Notes under the pieces: model-generated
What the model was told of the DNA's origin: nothing
The model's database searches: none
The model's input: only the letters and a program-made list of their open reading frames with translations
Program-made: the position numbers and the translations under genes
Part shown: piece after piece, positions 17,731 through 26,935 of the stretch
How positions within the stretch are numbered: position 1 is the stretch's first letter
How the letters are laid out: each line of letters opens with the position of its first letter
Assembly: GCF_000022525.1 (NCBI RefSeq)
Contig: NC_013009.1
Coordinates: 124,001-188,000 of the forward strand
DNA length: 64,000 nt
Direction of reading: 5' to 3'
Origin: Neorickettsia risticii str. Illinois
GTDB lineage: Bacteria > Pseudomonadota > Alphaproteobacteria > Rickettsiales > Anaplasmataceae

Positions 17731-17800
17731 TTTTCTGCTTTGACAACTGTGGCACATGAGTGCAGAATAGTTCCCGTGTCCTATTATTTGGTCTGACTTG

Positions 17801-18676
17801 GTGGATAAGGAGAATCTCAACGAAACTAAGAGAGTTGTCTCTGAGAGTCTGGAGAAGAAGCTTGGCGAGTCTTACCAGGTTTTTGATAAGGGATTCATTC
17901 GTGTTGTCGACTACATGGGAAACGATCAAGCGATTGTTCAAGCTGCTCGGGTTTCCTATGGAAAGGGAACAAAAACAGTGAACCAAGATCGTGGTTTGAT
18001 ACATTACTTGATGCGACATGGACACACTACGCCATTCGAAATGTGTGAGATCAAGTTCCACGTAAAAATGCCGATATTTGTTGCCAGACAATGGATTAGG
18101 CACAGGACAGCTAACGTTAATGAATACTCAGCACGCTACTCAATTGTCGAGGAAGAATTTTATATTCCTGAGATTGACAAAGTTTGTTATCAATCTGCTA
18201 CCAATTCTCAGGGAAGAGGAGATAGGCTTGAGCAGGAATTTGCACAAGAATTTTGTGATTTTCTCACAAAAAGTAATAGTTCTACATACGATGAATATAC
18301 GCGCTTCATACGGAAAGGATTAGCTCGTGAGATCGCACGTATTGGGATGCCCTTGAATACCTACACAGAAATGTATTGGAAGGTGGATTTGCATAATCTG
18401 TTTCACTTTTTGAAATTACGTTCACATCAAGGGGCACAGTACGAGATTCGCAAGTACGCTGAGGTCATGGAGGAAATTGTGAGTTCCTGGGTTCCGATGG
18501 CGTATGAAGCCTTTTTAGAATATGTAAAACACGCAAAAACGCTTTCTAGAAGTGCGATTAAGTACGTCCGCGGTAATCTCAAGGGAGAACTTTCTTCCGA
18601 AAGGGAAAAATACGGTATTGGTGCTCGTGAATTTACTGAATTAACCGAAATACTTGGTGGAACGGGAAAGGAATAG
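17801..18676 (+). CDS. thyX: FAD-dependent thymidylate synthase
   Basis: ThyX methylates dUMP to dTMP with methylenetetrahydrofolate and uses FAD/NADPH for reduction. The family signature RHRxxxxNE(Y)S is present as RHRTANVNEYSARYS. Supporting motifs are GHTTPFEMCEIKFHV before it and the C-terminal LRSHQGAQYEIR with an arginine needed for substrate binding. At 291 residues it is of typical alphaproteobacterial length. Start is GTG at 17801, with a TTG directly before it as an alternative. No thyA is seen in the window; organisms with ThyX usually lack it. Confidence 0.95.
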   Translation: MDKENLNETKRVVSESLEKKLGESYQVFDKGFIRVVDYMGNDQAIVQAARVSYGKGTKTVNQDRGLIHYLMRHGHTTPFEMCEIKFHVKMPIFVARQWIRHRTANVNEYSARYSIVEEEFYIPEIDKVCYQSATNSQGRGDRLEQEFAQEFCDFLTKSNSSTYDEYTRFIRKGLAREIARIGMPLNTYTEMYWKVDLHNLFHFLKLRSHQGAQYEIRKYAEVMEEIVSSWVPMAYEAFLEYVKHAKTLSRSAIKYVRGNLKGELSSEREKYGIGAREFTELTEILGGTGKE

Positions 18677-18791
18677 AGAGGCTAGTTGTATGAGGCTTTT
18701 CAGGATGGGGTTGTAGCCTTTTTATCCTTGAAGCAGGAATGAAAATCAATTAGATTTAATTGGTCGTGGTGGTCTAGAGAGAAGATATAGG

Positions 18792-19835
18792 ATGACATTA
18801 GCTAGATATGACAACCCTTGGGGTTCTGATGACGAACCACCACGGAGGACGAGAGCAACTCATAGAAATGTTTACGATATAGAGGGGCTTCTTTTGTCTG
18901 TTCGTGGTAAATTTTTTCGTCGTAGTGGGCCCAGGTTCAGCTGGTGGTTTGTTTTTTCTCTCCTTGGTTTGTTTGGCGTCTTTTGGCTTTTATCGGGCTT
19001 TTATATTGTTAACCCAGAGGAGCAGGCGGTGGAGCTTACCTTCGGTAAGTATACAGGAATGGCGGACCCAGGTCTCAGGTACCATTTTCCTTTTCCGATT
19101 GGTCGTGTCGATAAAGTAAAAGTAGCTGCCATAAATCGTAACGAAATAGGTTATTCTTCGGGCAAAAAAGGGGAAGGTGAGGGCATAATGCTCACAGGTG
19201 ATGAGAATATTGTCAATGCAAATTTCGAAGTTCAATGGCGGATAAAGGACGCCTATAAGTTTCTGTATAAAGTCAGAGATTATGGGTTTGGGTTGAGTGT
19301 CAAAGGTGCTGCGGAAAGTGCCATGAGGGATGCAATTGGGCAAAATAAGATATCCTTTATTTTGAGAGGTGAAGGTAGGGCAAAAATCGCTTCAGATACG
19401 AAAAAACAATTGCAAGAAATCCTTGATGGTTATGATATGGGCGTAGAGGTACTTTCGATCCAAATGAAAAAAGTTGACCCTCCTGAGAAAGTGATAGATG
19501 CTTTCCGTGATGTGCAGAGTGCTCGTGCTGATAAGGAAAGAGAAATCAACCAAGCCTACTCTTATAGGAACGACGCTTTACCTAGAGCTCGTGGTGAGGC
19601 TGAGGTTGCCTTGCAAGGTGCACAAGCCTATAAGATAGAAGTCATAAATCGTGCAGTGGGTGACACAACAAGGTTCACCGAGGTGTATAACGAGTATAGG
19701 ATTAATCCTGACATAACAAAGGTGAGAATGCGAATTGAAATGCTCGAAGAGGTTTATAAGAACACCGAGAAAGTCATCGCTGATGATAGCAACATATTCA
19801 AGTTCTTCGATTTACAGAAGGGCGGTGTCAAATGA
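18792..19835 (+). CDS. hflK: HflK, membrane protease modulator (SPFH/prohibitin family)
   Basis: A 347-residue SPFH protein. A short basic N-terminus is followed by one membrane helix at about residues 50-72, then the SPFH/band-7 domain starting at VNPEEQAVELTFGKY, and a long helical region rich in Arg, Glu and Ala. HflK forms alternating cage complexes with HflC around the FtsH protease in the inner membrane, restraining its action on membrane proteins. Its stop overlaps the hflC start by four bases, giving translational coupling. First gene of hflK-hflC-degP. Confidence 0.94.
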   Translation: MTLARYDNPWGSDDEPPRRTRATHRNVYDIEGLLLSVRGKFFRRSGPRFSWWFVFSLLGLFGVFWLLSGFYIVNPEEQAVELTFGKYTGMADPGLRYHFPFPIGRVDKVKVAAINRNEIGYSSGKKGEGEGIMLTGDENIVNANFEVQWRIKDAYKFLYKVRDYGFGLSVKGAAESAMRDAIGQNKISFILRGEGRAKIASDTKKQLQEILDGYDMGVEVLSIQMKKVDPPEKVIDAFRDVQSARADKEREINQAYSYRNDALPRARGEAEVALQGAQAYKIEVINRAVGDTTRFTEVYNEYRINPDITKVRMRIEMLEEVYKNTEKVIADDSNIFKFFDLQKGGVK

Positions 19836-20692
19836 GAGGAGTTTTGGCAGCCGTTATAGGCTTTTTTTTACTGTTGAATCTCAGCGTGTTTGTAGTTCCC
19901 GAGGGATATAACGCCATAGTTTTGCAGTTCGGTGAGGTGGTAACTGAAAAGCCACTTGAACCAGGTTTGCATTTTAAGATCCCGTTCATCAATAAAGTCA
20001 TAGTGATCGATACAAGGATACAAGACTTATCATCCGATTCTAGGGAAGTCATTGCTGCTGATCAGAAGAGATTGATAGTCAGTTATTACGCGAAATATAA
20101 GATCACAGATCCTGTGCAATTTTACCGCTCTACTAGGAATATAACCAATCTCGAAAGTAGGTTGGGTCCGGTGGTTGAAGCAAATATGAGGGAACAGATA
20201 GGTCTGGTACCTCTTGTAAGTATTCTTACAGAGGAGAGGGCAGATGTGATGAACAAGATAAAATTGCATTCAGGAAATGTTGCGTCAGATTTTGGGGTCG
20301 CTGTGGTAGATGTTCGTATCAAAAGGACTGACCTTCCGGAAGAAAATAGTGGTGCGATCTTTAAAAGGATGCAAACAGAACGAGAAAAAGAAGCACGTGA
20401 AATAAGGGCACAGGGTTATCAGGAAGCGCAGAAAATAATCGCGAATGCTGATAGGGAGAAGAAAGTCATTCTAACTGAAGCATATGCAAAGGCGCAATCG
20501 ATCAAAGGTGAAGGTGATGCTGAGGCTGCTAAGCTATATGCAAAGGCCTATGCGGTCGATCAAGATTTTTATAAGTTTTACAGGACGATAATTGCGTACA
20601 GGAAGGCTTTTGATCGGGGTAATACAAAATTTATTATCAACTCGAATGATAAGTTTTTGGCTACATTAAAGGATGTTAATGAGAAGAAATAG
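19832..20692 (+). CDS. hflC: HflC, membrane protease modulator
   Basis: A 286-residue SPFH protein with an N-terminal signal anchor (LAAVIGFFLLLNLSVFVV) followed by VPEGYNAIVLQFGEVV, the usual HflC opening. The band-7 core contains the FKIPFINKV stretch, and a helical arm near residues 180-230 is rich in Glu, Arg and Ala repeats. It partners HflK to regulate FtsH. It overlaps hflK by four bases and degP by about 14-20 bases, so the three are one transcription unit devoted to envelope protein quality control. Confidence 0.94.
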   Translation: MRGVLAAVIGFFLLLNLSVFVVPEGYNAIVLQFGEVVTEKPLEPGLHFKIPFINKVIVIDTRIQDLSSDSREVIAADQKRLIVSYYAKYKITDPVQFYRSTRNITNLESRLGPVVEANMREQIGLVPLVSILTEERADVMNKIKLHSGNVASDFGVAVVDVRIKRTDLPEENSGAIFKRMQTEREKEAREIRAQGYQEAQKIIANADREKKVILTEAYAKAQSIKGEGDAEAAKLYAKAYAVDQDFYKFYRTIIAYRKAFDRGNTKFIINSNDKFLATLKDVNEKK

Positions 20693-22100
20693 GTTTTATG
20701 AGATATTTCTCCTAGCTGTACTTTTGAACTTTTCTTTTGCTGCTGGGGCTGTGCCATCTGAGGGGTTTTCTGATGTTGTTTCGAGTCTTGCTCCTGCGGT
20801 TGTGAATATTTCCAGCGAATACAGGTTAAGGATGGATAACCAGGGTCTCTGTGGTAACCCAGCTATTTTGGAAGAGTTTTCTGAATTTTGTGAGCGCCTT
20901 AAACCGTTTTTTCGCAACAAGAACCCGGGTAAGAAATACGGGACATCTTTAGGTTCTGGCTTTTTGATTTCCGATGATGGGCTTATAGTTACGAATTATC
21001 ATGTAATTGCGAATGCTGATAAAATCAGGGTCGTTTTGAGTCAATGTAGTGAAGCGTGCCAACAGTATGAGGCTACAGTGATTGGGTATGATAAAAAGAC
21101 CGATCTTGCTGCACTAAAAATTTCTGGAGCAAGTGGCCTGCCATATTTGCGTTTTGGCGACTCGTCTAAGATGAGGCCCGGGGACTGGGTTATAGCAGTT
21201 GGTAATCCTTTTGGTTTGGGAGGTTCTGTCAGTGCCGGGATTGTCTCGGCTATCAGTAGAGAAATTGGTCTATCTCAGAACAGCGATTTCATACAGACGG
21301 ACGTTGTGCTCAATTCTGGTAATTCTGGAGGACCGCTTTGCAATGCAAAGGGTGAAGTAATTGGTGTAAATACCGCTGCTGTGTATTCTAATGGTGGAAG
21401 TGCCGGGATTGGTTTTGCTGTGCCGTCGAATGTTGCTAAGCCAGTGATAGAAGCTCTAGCTAAGGGTAAGCAAATTCAGCGTGGATGGATAGGGATTGTC
21501 ATCCAGGAGATCACAAACGAGACAAAAGACTCGCTTGGTGGAGACTTATCCGGTGTCCTAGTGGCGAGTATTGAAAAAGATGGACCTGCGTACAAAGCTG
21601 GGATGAGGGTTGGAGACGTTATTACAGCTGTGGACGGGGAGAAAATTAGTGGTTCAAGGAGATTAGTAAGGGAAGTTTCTGGGCGGAAGATAGGTGACAC
21701 AATAGTACTCTCTGTAGTTAGGGACCCTCTTAAAAATAAGGAGACGGTGTCTTTGAAGATAAAAATTGAAAAAACACCACAAAGATATGCGGACGATCGA
21801 GCATCGCAGTTGGAGGTCGTAGGATTAGTGGTCTCCAATCTGACTGATACGATTAGGAATTCGTTTGGACTTGGTGCAAGCATTGAAGGGGTAGTGGTCT
21901 TGGCCGTTGATCCTGATAAAGAGAGTTTTCTCAAAGCCGGGGATATAATTGTCGGGGTTGGTACCAACAGGCAGATTTCTACTGTCCAAGAATTTAAACA
22001 GCATATAGACGAAGCAAAGAAAAAGGGGCAGAGGTCCCTCCTGATGCTGATAAATCGTGGTAAGCAGACGATTTTTGCGGCCGTAAGCTTAGATGACTAG
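20679..22100 (+). CDS. degP: Periplasmic serine protease DegP/HtrA
   Basis: A 473-residue HtrA protease/chaperone. The N-terminus is a signal peptide (LAVLLNFSFAAGA, cleavage probably before VPS). The trypsin-like domain has the full triad: His108 (TNYHVIA), Asp142 (KKTDLAALK) and Ser216 (GNSGGPL). Two PDZ domains follow, the first near residues 260-350 and the second near 370-465. It degrades or refolds misfolded periplasmic proteins. The ATG at 20679 is used; one two codons earlier is also possible, both within the end of hflC. Confidence 0.94.
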   Translation: MRRNRFYEIFLLAVLLNFSFAAGAVPSEGFSDVVSSLAPAVVNISSEYRLRMDNQGLCGNPAILEEFSEFCERLKPFFRNKNPGKKYGTSLGSGFLISDDGLIVTNYHVIANADKIRVVLSQCSEACQQYEATVIGYDKKTDLAALKISGASGLPYLRFGDSSKMRPGDWVIAVGNPFGLGGSVSAGIVSAISREIGLSQNSDFIQTDVVLNSGNSGGPLCNAKGEVIGVNTAAVYSNGGSAGIGFAVPSNVAKPVIEALAKGKQIQRGWIGIVIQEITNETKDSLGGDLSGVLVASIEKDGPAYKAGMRVGDVITAVDGEKISGSRRLVREVSGRKIGDTIVLSVVRDPLKNKETVSLKIKIEKTPQRYADDRASQLEVVGLVVSNLTDTIRNSFGLGASIEGVVVLAVDPDKESFLKAGDIIVGVGTNRQISTVQEFKQHIDEAKKKGQRSLLMLINRGKQTIFAAVSLDD

Positions 22101-22111
22101 TTCTACCTCTA

Positions 22112-25100
22112 ATGCGGCGGCAGACATTCGTACATCTTAGGGTACGAAGCGATTATTCGCTCTTGAGGGCAGTCACCAAACCTAGGAAAATTGTCGATCT
22201 GGCCCGCGCTGCTGGTATGCCAGCTGTGGCGCTCACTGATATTGATACAATGGCAGGGGCGCTTGAGTTTGCCGAGTATGCTAAGGCCTCTGGTATTCAG
22301 CCGATTATTGGAGTTGATCTTTCGATTTCACATAATCGTGTTGATTCACGTTTACTCTTGATTGCAAAAAACGAAGAGGGCTACCGCAACATGATTAAGC
22401 TCTCTGGGATAGTTTCCTTGCGGAGAGTTGCGCTAAATGAGGTTTTTACATATAGCAAGGGTCTAATTCTTCTGTTAGGAGAGTTCTTTATTGATGCTAT
22501 CAATAGTTACTCGATTGATGCCGAAACTTTGGTGTCCGATCTAAAGCAAGTCTTTGATAAGGATCTTTTTATCGAAATACAACGTTTGGGTAATCAATCT
22601 GCAGAGGAAAAACTTATTCAACTCGGATATAAGCATAATATTCCTTTTGTTGCTACAAACGATGTTCTTTTTCCAGATACGGATTTCAGGGAGGCGCATG
22701 ATGTATTGACCTGCATAGGTAGCCTTACGTATGTCAACGATATAAACCGCATACATTACTCTCCAGAGTCGTATTTTAAAAGTACAGAGGAAATGGTTGC
22801 ACTTTTTGCGGATTTGAAGGAGGCGCTGCACAATACTGTCTTGATAGCACGTCGTTGCAGCTTTATGCCAGAAGTGAGAAGTCCTATTCTGCCTAAGTTT
22901 GAATGCGAAATGGATGAGAGTGATGAGTTGAGGCGTCTAAGTTATGCTGGCTTACAAAGAAGGATGGGGGCTGATGTTCCACAAAATTATTTGGATAGGC
23001 TCGAGTATGAGCTTGGTATTATCATTGACATGAATTATGCTGGCTACTTTTTGATAGTAGCTGACTTCATATGTTGGAGTAAAGCCAACGGTATCGTTGT
23101 TGGTCCCGGAAGAGGATCTGGAGTCGGATCAATAGTTGCTTGGTGTCTGGGTATTACGGGTTTAGATCCACTAAAATTTGCCCTTTTTTTTGAGAGGTTC
23201 TTGAATCCGGTTCGTGTATCAATGCCGGATTTTGATGTGGACTTCTGTCAGGAAAAGCGCCACCTTGTGATAGAGTACGTGAGAAAAAAATATGGTCACG
23301 TTGCTCAAATAATGACTTTTGGTACTCTCCAGCCTAGAGCTGCATTGCGAGATGTTGGCAGGGTGCTGCAGCTACCGTATGGTCGAGTCGATAGAATCTG
23401 TAAAATGATTCCTAACAATCCAGCTAATCCGATTTCTCTGCAGGAAGCAATAAATCTTGACAAAGATCTCCAAAAAGAAAGTGAAAATGATGAATCTATA
23501 GCAAAATTGCTTGATCTTGCTCTTAAGTTGGAAGGAACGCTAAGGCATGCATCTACCCATGCTGCTGGAATAGTTATTAGTGATACTCCAATAGACGATT
23601 ATCTTCCTATTTACCACGACAAGGAGTCAGATATTCCAGTTACTCAGTATTCGATGAAATATGTTGAGAAAGCAGGATTAATAAAGTTTGATTTTCTTGG
23701 TTTGAAAACGTTAACAGTGATCAATCAGGCGTGCTCATTGGTACGCTTAAAAAATCCTAATTTTGATATAGATTCCATTCCTCTTGACGATAAAAGGACG
23801 TATGACCTTCTTTCAGCGGGAAATGCGATAGGTGTATTTCAGTTGGATAATGCGTACATGTGTGAGACGTTAAAACGTCTGCATCCGGACTGTTTTGAAG
23901 ATATAATTGCCCTGATTTCGCTTAATAGGCCCGGTCCTATGGCAAATATTCCGACATATATAGCAAGGAAGCATAGAAAAGAAGCAGTTAAATATCCACA
24001 TCCGCTACTCGAGTCTTCATTGAAGGAAACTTTTGGTGTTGTCATCTATCAAGAGCAGGTAATGGAAATGGTTAGGCTTCTTGCTGGGTATACACTAGCT
24101 GAAGCAGATATTCTCCGCCGTGTTATGGGTAAGAAAATACGTGCGGAAATGTCAGAACAAGCCGAGAAATTTGTTGAGGGTGCAAAACGTAACGGTATCG
24201 ATACAGAAAGAGCTCGAGAAATCTTCGAGATGATAGAAAAATTTGCTGGCTATGGTTTTAATAAGTCACATGCTGCTGCATATGCGCTAATCTCATATCA
24301 AACAGCCTTTCTCAAGGCTAACTTTCCACTTGAATTTACAACGGCCGCTCTTAATCTTGAATTGCACCATACAGACAAGCTTGCAATCCTAATACAAGAT
24401 GCGAAAAACTGTGGTATTACAATTTTGCCCCCAGATATAAATAAGTCAAAAATTTTCTTCTCCATTGAAGATAATGCGATAAGGTACTCACTTGCGGCTT
24501 TGAAAAATGTTGGAGAAGCTGCAGCTTCAGCAATACAGAAAAGAAGCCCGTTCAAAACAATTGCTGAACTTCAAAGATGCTTGGATGGAAAAATGGTTCA
24601 TAGAAAAGCTGTTGAAAGTCTTATAAAGTCGGGCGCTTTAGATGTACTTTCTCCTGAGAGGAGTGGACTTTATTCTTGTCTGAAGGACTTAGTGGGAAAA
24701 GAGGATGATGGTGCACAGATGACATTATTTGAAATCGCCGCAACCAAACCCGAAAAGACCGTAAAGCCCTGGAATTTTTTTGAAAGGACACAGTGTGAAT
24801 TTGATGCCTTTGGCTTTTTTCTTTATGATCATCCTCTTTTTCCATACCGAAAATTTTTAAAGCTTTCACCGAATCAAATTGCTGGTGTGATAACTGAACT
24901 GAGGATAAGATCGAGAGGGGACAGAAAGTTCGCCGTGATGCATGTTTCAACAGTAAACGATATATACACTGTTGTGTTTTACGAGTCCGACGTTATAGAT
25001 TCTAGACGTGAACTTTTTGTGGTTGGTGTAAAGGTCGTACTGACGCTCTTAAAGAGTGATAATGGCTATGTATGTAGTAATTTGGCTGAATTACATGAAT

Positions 25101-25345
25101 TTATCTTTGCGGATTATAACGGAAGGTTTGCAATTCTCGTCAATCGTAAGGAACAGGTCACCGCATTGAAGGATGTTCTAAGGCGTGGTGGTAAGTATGA
25201 GGTTACACTCGTTGTACGTAATGATTCTCAATACACGAGGATTGTTCTAGGTCATGATTTTGATCTTGCGGTTGACAAGCTTGCGTTAATTGAGGGGGTG
25301 GAGATTCTCAAGTATAGGGCATGCTGGAGCGGTACGCTTAATTAG
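22112..25345 (+). CDS. dnaE: DNA polymerase III alpha subunit
   Basis: The replicative polymerase catalytic subunit, 1077 residues. In order: an N-terminal PHP domain, the C-family palm with GPGRGSGVGSIVAWCLGI and the catalytic aspartates in MPDFDVDF, the fingers with GFNKSHAAAYA, then a helix-hairpin-helix and OB-fold region. The C-terminus is shorter than in E. coli (1160). In the PHP domain the usual histidines are partly replaced (HLRVRSDYS, ALTDIDTM), so metal-dependent activity of that domain is unlikely. It starts 11 bases after degP and may be read from the same transcript. The clamp gene dnaN is nearby at 26936. Confidence 0.96.
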   Translation: MRRQTFVHLRVRSDYSLLRAVTKPRKIVDLARAAGMPAVALTDIDTMAGALEFAEYAKASGIQPIIGVDLSISHNRVDSRLLLIAKNEEGYRNMIKLSGIVSLRRVALNEVFTYSKGLILLLGEFFIDAINSYSIDAETLVSDLKQVFDKDLFIEIQRLGNQSAEEKLIQLGYKHNIPFVATNDVLFPDTDFREAHDVLTCIGSLTYVNDINRIHYSPESYFKSTEEMVALFADLKEALHNTVLIARRCSFMPEVRSPILPKFECEMDESDELRRLSYAGLQRRMGADVPQNYLDRLEYELGIIIDMNYAGYFLIVADFICWSKANGIVVGPGRGSGVGSIVAWCLGITGLDPLKFALFFERFLNPVRVSMPDFDVDFCQEKRHLVIEYVRKKYGHVAQIMTFGTLQPRAALRDVGRVLQLPYGRVDRICKMIPNNPANPISLQEAINLDKDLQKESENDESIAKLLDLALKLEGTLRHASTHAAGIVISDTPIDDYLPIYHDKESDIPVTQYSMKYVEKAGLIKFDFLGLKTLTVINQACSLVRLKNPNFDIDSIPLDDKRTYDLLSAGNAIGVFQLDNAYMCETLKRLHPDCFEDIIALISLNRPGPMANIPTYIARKHRKEAVKYPHPLLESSLKETFGVVIYQEQVMEMVRLLAGYTLAEADILRRVMGKKIRAEMSEQAEKFVEGAKRNGIDTERAREIFEMIEKFAGYGFNKSHAAAYALISYQTAFLKANFPLEFTTAALNLELHHTDKLAILIQDAKNCGITILPPDINKSKIFFSIEDNAIRYSLAALKNVGEAAASAIQKRSPFKTIAELQRCLDGKMVHRKAVESLIKSGALDVLSPERSGLYSCLKDLVGKEDDGAQMTLFEIAATKPEKTVKPWNFFERTQCEFDAFGFFLYDHPLFPYRKFLKLSPNQIAGVITELRIRSRGDRKFAVMHVSTVNDIYTVVFYESDVIDSRRELFVVGVKVVLTLLKSDNGYVCSNLAELHEFIFADYNGRFAILVNRKEQVTALKDVLRRGGKYEVTLVVRNDSQYTRIVLGHDFDLAVDKLALIEGVEILKYRACWSGTLN

Positions 25346-25464
25346 TACATGAGTATCGGGTGAGTATTTTAAGATCATTCGTTCTTGCTTGTAGTGTATT
25401 TGAAATTACTGGTGCTATAGCAATTTAATACTTCATACAAGTGTGTTACACTCTACGACGTCCT

Positions 25465-25536
25465 TGGGATGTAGCCAAGCGGTAAGGCAACGGTTTTTGG
25501 TATCGTGATGCGCAGGTTCGAATCCTGCCATCCCAG
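25465..25536 (+). tRNA. tRNA-Gln (TTG)
   Basis: A 72-base cloverleaf: acceptor TGGGATG pairs fully with CATCCCA, the anticodon loop is TTTTGGT (anticodon TTG), and the T arm is GCAGG-TTCGAAT-CCTGC. The first pair is U-A and the discriminator is G, both typical of glutamine tRNA. Confidence 0.93.
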
Positions 25537-25560
25537 CTCCCGTAGTTTTGTCTTGTGCTT

Positions 25561-26805
25561 CTACTCGTCGGACGGCTTTTTCCTTCTTAGAAGGACGTAA
25601 TATGCACCTTCGCCCCCGTGGTGCGGTAGTGCCTCTGCTACGAATTTGATCAGACCTCGTATTTCGGCGTTGTTTTCTAGCCATGGTACAAAACTTGTCT
25701 TAATAACTGCATCGCCAGTTCTTCCTTTTCCGACAATAACTAGAAGATAACGAAAACCGCTTACGTAATTTTCTAAAATGAATTTGATTGTTTTCTGGTA
25801 AGCACTTTCCATGGTTTCACCGTGAAGGTCTAGTGTCTTGTCTATATTGACCTTTCCGCGTTTGATTTTTCGTAAAAAATCAGGATCCGCACTTTTAGCG
25901 AAGTCAAGATCACTTGTGCTCAAGCTACTTGGTTTATTGTATGTCACAACTTTGCCTTTTATGTTTGGTGTAAGGTCCCTTACAGTTTTTTTTAGGTTAT
26001 GACATGGGTAGGCAAATTTGTCTGAAACCTTGGTGATGTCTTGTATAAAACTGTCCCAGTCTGTTGTGTTTTCATACTGTATACTCATGTGAGAATTTTC
26101 TGTCGTGCTGATAGAAATCATGCTTATGTTACAAGTTTTATCATCTTCTCTAGACACGTTAGGGTTGTCCCAAGTACTTTCCTTTCCGTGCGAGTGAGTA
26201 TACATGTTGATGCCCTGTATACTTCGTATTCCCACCTTCTCTAATAATTTTATGGAATGGTCGTGTAAATTGGTAGTGTATTTATAGGGAGGGTATTGTA
26301 CGAATTCCGTGCTTGTGTCACTGCTGAGGAGTCTGTTTTTCGTGTTGTTGTGTTTGTCGTGTATGTACGGTCCTAGGACAGCGTTTATATATCTTATTTC
26401 AGCACCAGACTCTAGCATCTTAAGAACCGTATTTTGGACTAATTCATCTGACCTATTGAGATCTACATTTGCGATTCCTATAACACGGTTTATATGATCA
26501 GAGAGCAGTAAAGGGACAGAGTTTGTTGTTTTTATCACGAGAAGTAGGTTAGGCTTGTTCGTTACAAGCGCGTTGCATTTTAGGAAGCCGGTACTTGGAC
26601 TGTCTGCGAATATGCAAACACTGGATTGCGATTGTTTGGGTAAAACGTATGCTTTCCCCTGCAATTCCATATGGGCAAAATCGCTTAGGTTTGTCAGAGA
26701 GTCTCCTTCGAGTAGGACATCACAAAGAAAGGAATGTTCTATTATGTGTGTGTTATGCCTATCGAATGAAGGTAGAGCTATCCTAAAAGCGGATCTCTTA
26801 CGCAT
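25561..26805 (-). CDS. Degenerate YfiH/LACC1-like domain fused to Smr domain
   Basis: About 414 residues made of two parts (numbering here from the upstream possible start at 26859, which adds 18). Residues about 19-250 follow the YfiH/PgeF (LACC1) fold: KQSQSSVCIFAD where KQVHS is expected, NALVTNKPNLLLVIKTTNSVPLLLSD where TADCVP is expected, IGIANVDLNR where AHAGWRG is expected, VLGPYI, and KYTTNLHDHSIKLLEKVGI. The His, Cys and His that bind zinc and drive purine-nucleoside chemistry are all gone. Residues about 265-430 form a typical Smr protein with LDLHG (343-347), GKG (377-379) and HHGG (413-416), a family with nuclease or nucleic-acid-binding roles. The start at 26805 is preferred on domain grounds. 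Confidence 0.8.
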   Translation of the reverse strand: MRKRSAFRIALPSFDRHNTHIIEHSFLCDVLLEGDSLTNLSDFAHMELQGKAYVLPKQSQSSVCIFADSPSTGFLKCNALVTNKPNLLLVIKTTNSVPLLLSDHINRVIGIANVDLNRSDELVQNTVLKMLESGAEIRYINAVLGPYIHDKHNNTKNRLLSSDTSTEFVQYPPYKYTTNLHDHSIKLLEKVGIRSIQGINMYTHSHGKESTWDNPNVSREDDKTCNISMISISTTENSHMSIQYENTTDWDSFIQDITKVSDKFAYPCHNLKKTVRDLTPNIKGKVVTYNKPSSLSTSDLDFAKSADPDFLRKIKRGKVNIDKTLDLHGETMESAYQKTIKFILENYVSGFRYLLVIVGKGRTGDAVIKTSFVPWLENNAEIRGLIKFVAEALPHHGGEGAYYVLLRRKKPSDE

Positions 26806-26883
26806 CTGCTTCGGTTCTGGGAAATACCAGAACAGTAACATACTAGTATAATCCCACACAACCTGTGTATATGGATCTTCAGG

Positions 26884-26912
26884 TTCACACTATACAGATA
26901 AATTGGTATAAT
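26884..26912 (+). promoter_or_regulatory. Promoter of dnaN
   Basis: TTCACA (26884-26889), a 17-base spacer and a perfect TATAAT (26907-26912) preceded by TGG, an extended -10. The leader to the dnaN ATG would be about 17 bases. It is the best sigma-70 match I saw in the window. Confidence 0.7.
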
Positions 26913-26935
26913 CTCTGCTGTTTTTCTCTGCTAAA

